From Anaerolineae bacterium (lineage in GTDB: Bacteria; Chloroflexota; Anaerolineae; UBA1429): 17,631 nt of DNA. The notes beneath the pieces were generated by a model that was given only the letters and a program-made list of their open reading frames with translations, ran no database searches and was not told the origin of the DNA. This document shows positions 15,348 through 17,631 of this stretch, piece after piece (position 1 is the stretch's first letter; the number at the start of each line of letters is the position of its first letter). The translations under genes were made by a program, and so were the position numbers. The stretch lies in assembly GCA_007118555.1 (NCBI GenBank), contig SKRJ01000282.1, forward strand, positions 1 to 17,631. The letters run 5' to 3'.

Positions 15348-16067
15348 ATGGCATCCAAGGGAAAAAGGTACGCAGAGGCTCGCCAGAAGATCGATCGTAC
15401 CCGAGAGTACACGTTGGAAGAGGCGGTAGCGATCCTCAAGAGCCTTCCGACCGCCAAGTTCGACGAGACGGTCGAAGTCCACATGAACCTGAATGTGGAC
15501 GTGCGCCAGGCCGATCAGCAGGTACGCAGCACCGTGATGCTGCCGGCGGGCACCGGACAAGAGGTGCGCGTTCTGGCGCTGGTCGAGGGCGAGGCCGTGC
15601 AGGCCGCCACCGACGCCGGGGCTGACTATGTCGGCACCGACGAGTACATCGAGCAGATACAGGAAGGCTGGCTCGAGTTTGATGTCGCCGTCGCAATCCC
15701 CCAGGTGATGGGCAAGATTGGGCGGTTAGGGCGCGTCCTGGGACCGCGCGGGCTCATGCCCAACCCCCGCGCCGGCACCGTGGTGCAGGCCGAAGACATT
15801 GGCGCCGCCATCGAAGAGCTCAAGCAGGGGCGCGTCGAGTTTCGCACCGATCGTACCGCCAACCTGCACATTCCCCTGGGCAAGCTGAGCTTTTCCGAAG
15901 AGGACCTGATGCGCAACTTGACCGCCGTCATGGATGCCGTGGTCGCAGCGCGACCCGCGGCTGCCCGTGGCCGGTACATCCGCCGCGCGGTGCTCACCTC
16001 CACCATGGGCCCTGGCATCATCCTGGATACATCGAGCCTCGTGGCCAGGCGAGCGGCTGCCGACTAG
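15348..16067 (+). CDS. rplA: Ribosomal protein L1
   Basis: L1 forms the mobile L1 stalk that assists release of E-site tRNA, and often represses its own operon. The 239-aa protein has the N-terminal KRYAEARQKIDRTREYTLEEAVAILK, the signature GKIGRLGRVLGPRGLMPNPRAGTV, and the domain-I end in FRTDRTANLHIPLGKLSFSEEDLMRN. Length and domain order are normal. AGGAG lies just upstream of ATG 15348. It ends the first half of the ribosomal protein cluster. The next genes are behind a separate leader. Confidence 0.98.
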   Translation: MASKGKRYAEARQKIDRTREYTLEEAVAILKSLPTAKFDETVEVHMNLNVDVRQADQQVRSTVMLPAGTGQEVRVLALVEGEAVQAATDAGADYVGTDEYIEQIQEGWLEFDVAVAIPQVMGKIGRLGRVLGPRGLMPNPRAGTVVQAEDIGAAIEELKQGRVEFRTDRTANLHIPLGKLSFSEEDLMRNLTAVMDAVVAARPAAARGRYIRRAVLTSTMGPGIILDTSSLVARRAAAD

Positions 16068-16072
16068 TACCT

Positions 16073-16104
16073 AATCGCATAATACAAGCAATCGCATAAT
16101 ACAA
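16073..16104 (+). repeat. 15-bp direct repeat with CATAAT boxes
   Basis: AATCGCATAATACAA occurs at 16073-16087 and 16090-16104, giving a 17-bp period. Each copy contains CATAAT, close to a -10 element. It is directly downstream of rplA and upstream of the L10 leader, so it could hold a secondary rplJL promoter. No good -35 is visible. Confidence 0.6.
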
Positions 16105-16112
16105 CTCGATCC

Positions 16113-16220
16113 CGCCAAAGACAGCAGGCGCGCACAGGCGCTTAATCTCCTGCCGAGGCAAAGACAGGGTACCCATCGCAGAGTCTTTGCACCATTTTGG
16201 CGCGAGGCTCTGTTTTTTTT
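16113..16220 (+). promoter_or_regulatory. Ribosomal protein L10 leader (rplJL attenuator)
   Basis: This is a cis-acting mRNA leader bound by the L10-L12 complex. The conserved family features are the CAAAGACAGCAGG start and the CCTGCCGAGG end (16116-16158), joined by a GCAGG/CCTGC stem. GCAAAGAC (16158-16165) can pair perfectly with GTCTTTGC (16183-16190), forming an antiterminator that takes the 5' arm of the downstream terminator. By analogy with Bacillus rplJL, L10-L12 binding should favour termination. A second copy of CAAAGACAG at 16116 offers an alternative partner. Confidence 0.85.
16179..16220 (+). terminator. Intrinsic terminator in the L10 leader
   Basis: CAGAG (16179-16183) pairs with CTCTG (16208-16212). 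Further T-G, C-G and GC/GC pairs lie above a small interruption. A run of eight T (16213-16220) follows. It ends only 22 nt before the rplJ start, so it can act only as an attenuator of rplJL. Confidence 0.85.
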
Positions 16221-16242
16221 CATGTAAAGGAGGTCAGGTAAC

Positions 16243-16779
16243 TTGGCTCTAACCAGAGAACGCAAAGTTGAGCTCGTTCAAGAGTATGGAGACAAGCTCG
16301 GTCGCGCGCAGGTGGCGATCTGGACGCACTATCGCGGCATCAGTGTCGAGCAGATGACCCTGCTGCGCCGCCAGGCCCAGGATGCCGGCGCTGAGGTGGT
16401 GGTCGTCAAGAATACGTTGATCCGTCGGGCGCTGGAAGAGAGCGGCAAGCCCTACGACCCCGAGGTCATGACGGGCCCCTGTCTCGTGGCATTTGCCTAT
16501 GATGACATTGCCCCGGCCGCCAAAGTTATTGCCGATTATGCGCGCGGCAGCCAAGAGCGCCTGCGTATCGTTGGCGGTATCATCGGCGACCGGCTCGTCA
16601 GCCCGCAGCAGGTGCAATCGCTCACCGACCTGCCCTCGCGCGAAGAGTTGCTGGCCCGCGTGCTCGGTGGCGTCCAAGCGCCCGTCAGCGGCCTTGTCGG
16701 CGTGCTCTCGTCCGTCCTGCGCAGCATCGTCACGGTGGTCAACGCCCGCGCCGAGCAGCTCGAAAGCGCAGAGGCCTAG
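16243..16779 (+). CDS. rplJ: Ribosomal protein L10
   Basis: L10 is the stalk base that anchors L7/L12 dimers to 23S rRNA. With L12 it represses its own synthesis through the leader just upstream. The 178-aa protein has the N-terminal MALTRERKVELVQEYGDKL, the YRGISVEQMTLLRRQ and VVVVKNTLIRRAL segments, a GPCLVAF loop, and the C-terminal helix that holds L12 dimers. The start codon is TTG, supported by AAAGGAGGT at 16226-16234 with 8-nt spacing and by the family N-terminus. rplL follows after 55 bp. Confidence 0.97.
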   Translation: MALTRERKVELVQEYGDKLGRAQVAIWTHYRGISVEQMTLLRRQAQDAGAEVVVVKNTLIRRALEESGKPYDPEVMTGPCLVAFAYDDIAPAAKVIADYARGSQERLRIVGGIIGDRLVSPQQVQSLTDLPSREELLARVLGGVQAPVSGLVGVLSSVLRSIVTVVNARAEQLESAEA

Positions 16780-16834
16780 TTCGCAAATTCTGTCCGTGCC
16801 CTAGTCGTGGTTCTACATCATGGGAGGTCCCAAA

Positions 16835-17215
16835 ATGACGCAGGAAGAACTGATTGAAGCCATCGGTAATATGACAGTGCTCGAGCTCTCCGAGCTGGTC
16901 AAGGCGCTCGAGGAAAAGTTTGGCGTGAGCGCCGCCGCGCCGGTGGCCATGGCCGCAGCAGGCCCCGCAGCCGCCGCAGCCGCCGCCGAGGAAGAGGAAG
17001 AGCAGACCGAGTTTGACGTCGTGCTGACGGGCGTGGGCGATCAAAAGATCCAGGTCATCAAGGTCGTGCGTGAGCTGACCTCGCTGGGTCTGCGAGAGGC
17101 CAAGGCCGTTGTGGACGAGGTGCCCTCGGACGTGCTCAAGGCCGTGGAAAAGGACGCCGCTGAGGCCGCCAAGGCGCGCCTGGAAGAGGTCGGCGCTGAG
17201 GTTTCGGTGCGCTAG
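16835..17215 (+). CDS. rplL: Ribosomal protein L7/L12
   Basis: L7/L12 is the multicopy stalk protein that recruits translational GTPases such as EF-Tu and EF-G. The 126-aa protein has the N-terminal dimerisation helices ([21 protein letters not shown]), a long Ala-rich hinge followed by an acidic EEEEE run, and the C-terminal factor-binding domain with [23 protein letters not shown] and [16 protein letters not shown] 16835 is chosen because GGGAGGT lies 6 nt upstream. The in-frame ATG at 16820 precedes that site and is rejected. It is the last gene of the cluster. Confidence 0.98.
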   Translation: MTQEELIEAIGNMTVLELSELVKALEEKFGVSAAAPVAMAAAGPAAAAAAAEEEEEQTEFDVVLTGVGDQKIQVIKVVRELTSLGLREAKAVVDEVPSDVLKAVEKDAAEAAKARLEEVGAEVSVR

Positions 17216-17230
17216 TTCTGCTCGAAACAG

Positions 17231-17263
17231 GCCCCGGGGGGCGGGATGCCCGCTCCCCAGGGC
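17231..17263. terminator. Bidirectional hairpin between rplL and topA
   Basis: GGGGGGCGGG (17236-17245) pairs with CCCGCTCCCC (17249-17258) with one G-U. Four more GCCC/GGGC pairs lie outside a C-A mismatch, and the loop is ATG. The two genes converge here, so it can serve both. There is no clear U-tract on either strand. Confidence 0.6.
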
Positions 17264-17271
17264 TGCGGCTG

Positions 17272-17631
17272 TCACTCATCAGAGCTGGCAGCCAGTTTTC
17301 TTTCTGAGGTGTTCGTTTTGCAGGCCGGGCAGCGATAGTAGGGGCCATAGCGGCCCTCTCGCTTTTCCAGCGGCGATTCCCCACACGCAGGACAGGCCAC
17401 ATCCACCGTCTCGACCTTGCCCCTGCCCCGCCCCTTGCCCTTGAGCCCCAGCTTGGCCAGCGAATAGTTCTTGACGCACTTATGGCAGTGGAGGTACTCG
17501 CCAAAGCGGCTCTTTTTCGCATCCAACGGCTGGTGCCCACACTCCGGGCAGGCGGTCTGCTGCGCAAGCTGCTTGATATGGTCGCTCAGGATCGGCCGCG
17601 TGCTACGGCACTTGGGATAGTTCTCGCACCC
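17272..17631 (-). CDS. topA: DNA topoisomerase I, C-terminal zinc-ribbon region (partial)
   Basis: Only the last 119 codons lie in the window. The 5' part is beyond position 17631. Three zinc-ribbon units are visible. The first is cut, and begins GCENYPKC (as in the topoisomerase I zf-C4 pattern GCxNYPxCxxTRP). The second is CPECG ... HCHKC. The third is CPACG ... RCPAC, ending in ERKLAASSDE. Bacterial topoisomerase I relaxes negative supercoils, and its C-terminal ribbons bind DNA and RNA polymerase. The catalytic domain is not visible, so another zinc-ribbon protein is possible, but GCxNYPxC with RPI strongly suggests TopA. The gene is convergent with rplL. Confidence 0.75.
   Translation of the reverse strand, partial: GCENYPKCRSTRPILSDHIKQLAQQTACPECGHQPLDAKKSRFGEYLHCHKCVKNYSLAKLGLKGKGRGRGKVETVDVACPACGESPLEKREGRYGPYYRCPACKTNTSERKLAASSDE

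Overview
This window is a high-GC bacterial chromosome segment made almost entirely of housekeeping genes. The best taxonomic fit is Chloroflexota (Anaerolineae/Caldilineae-like), inferred from the EF-Tu sequence ([16 protein letters not shown] and [19 protein letters not shown] stretches), a recA-recX-rny-spoVS run, RNase Y and SpoVS together, and the tuf-rpmG-tRNA-Trp-secE-nusG-rplKAJL order. I could not run a phylogeny, so the phylum is an inference.

Layout. Positions 148-2307 (+): an extended -10 promoter drives holB (clamp-loader delta') and ricT (PSP1/YaaT family). Positions 2350-7161 (-): recA, recX, rny, spoVS and a PHP-domain phosphoesterase form one leftward run. Hairpins sit at recA/recX, recX/rny and rny/spoVS, and at the convergent ricT/PHP junction. 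Positions 7211-8191 (+): a divergent PLP enzyme that reads as a D-cysteine desulfhydrase. Positions 8164-11563 (-): a leftward run of an M50 membrane protease, an HD-domain protein, a GT2 glycosyltransferase and a GT4 glycosyltransferase. Positions 11733-17215 (+): two tandem near-consensus promoters lead into tRNA-Thr(TGT), tRNA-Tyr(GTA), tRNA-Thr(GGT), tuf, rpmG, tRNA-Trp(CCA), secE, nusG, rplK, rplA, an L10 leader with an attenuator, rplJ and rplL. Positions 17272-17631 (-): the C-terminal zinc-ribbon end of topA, running off the window.

How the genes work together. The right half is the classic translation/transcription/secretion supercluster. The L10 leader contains a perfect 8-bp antiterminator that excludes an intrinsic terminator, so rplJL is probably set by L10-L12 feedback. 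The left half pairs recombination (recA/recX) with RNA decay (rny) and a SpoVS regulator. The two glycosyltransferases overlap by 8 bp and probably act in one surface-glycan or glycolipid pathway.

I found no mobile element, CRISPR array, phage gene or clearly novel multi-gene system. The points most worth a second look are regulatory: the rplJL attenuator, the long stem before secE, the 17-bp perfect palindrome between rny and spoVS, a palindrome on the recA -10, the tandem tRNA-tuf promoters, and a repeat-built acidic N-terminal extension on NusG.
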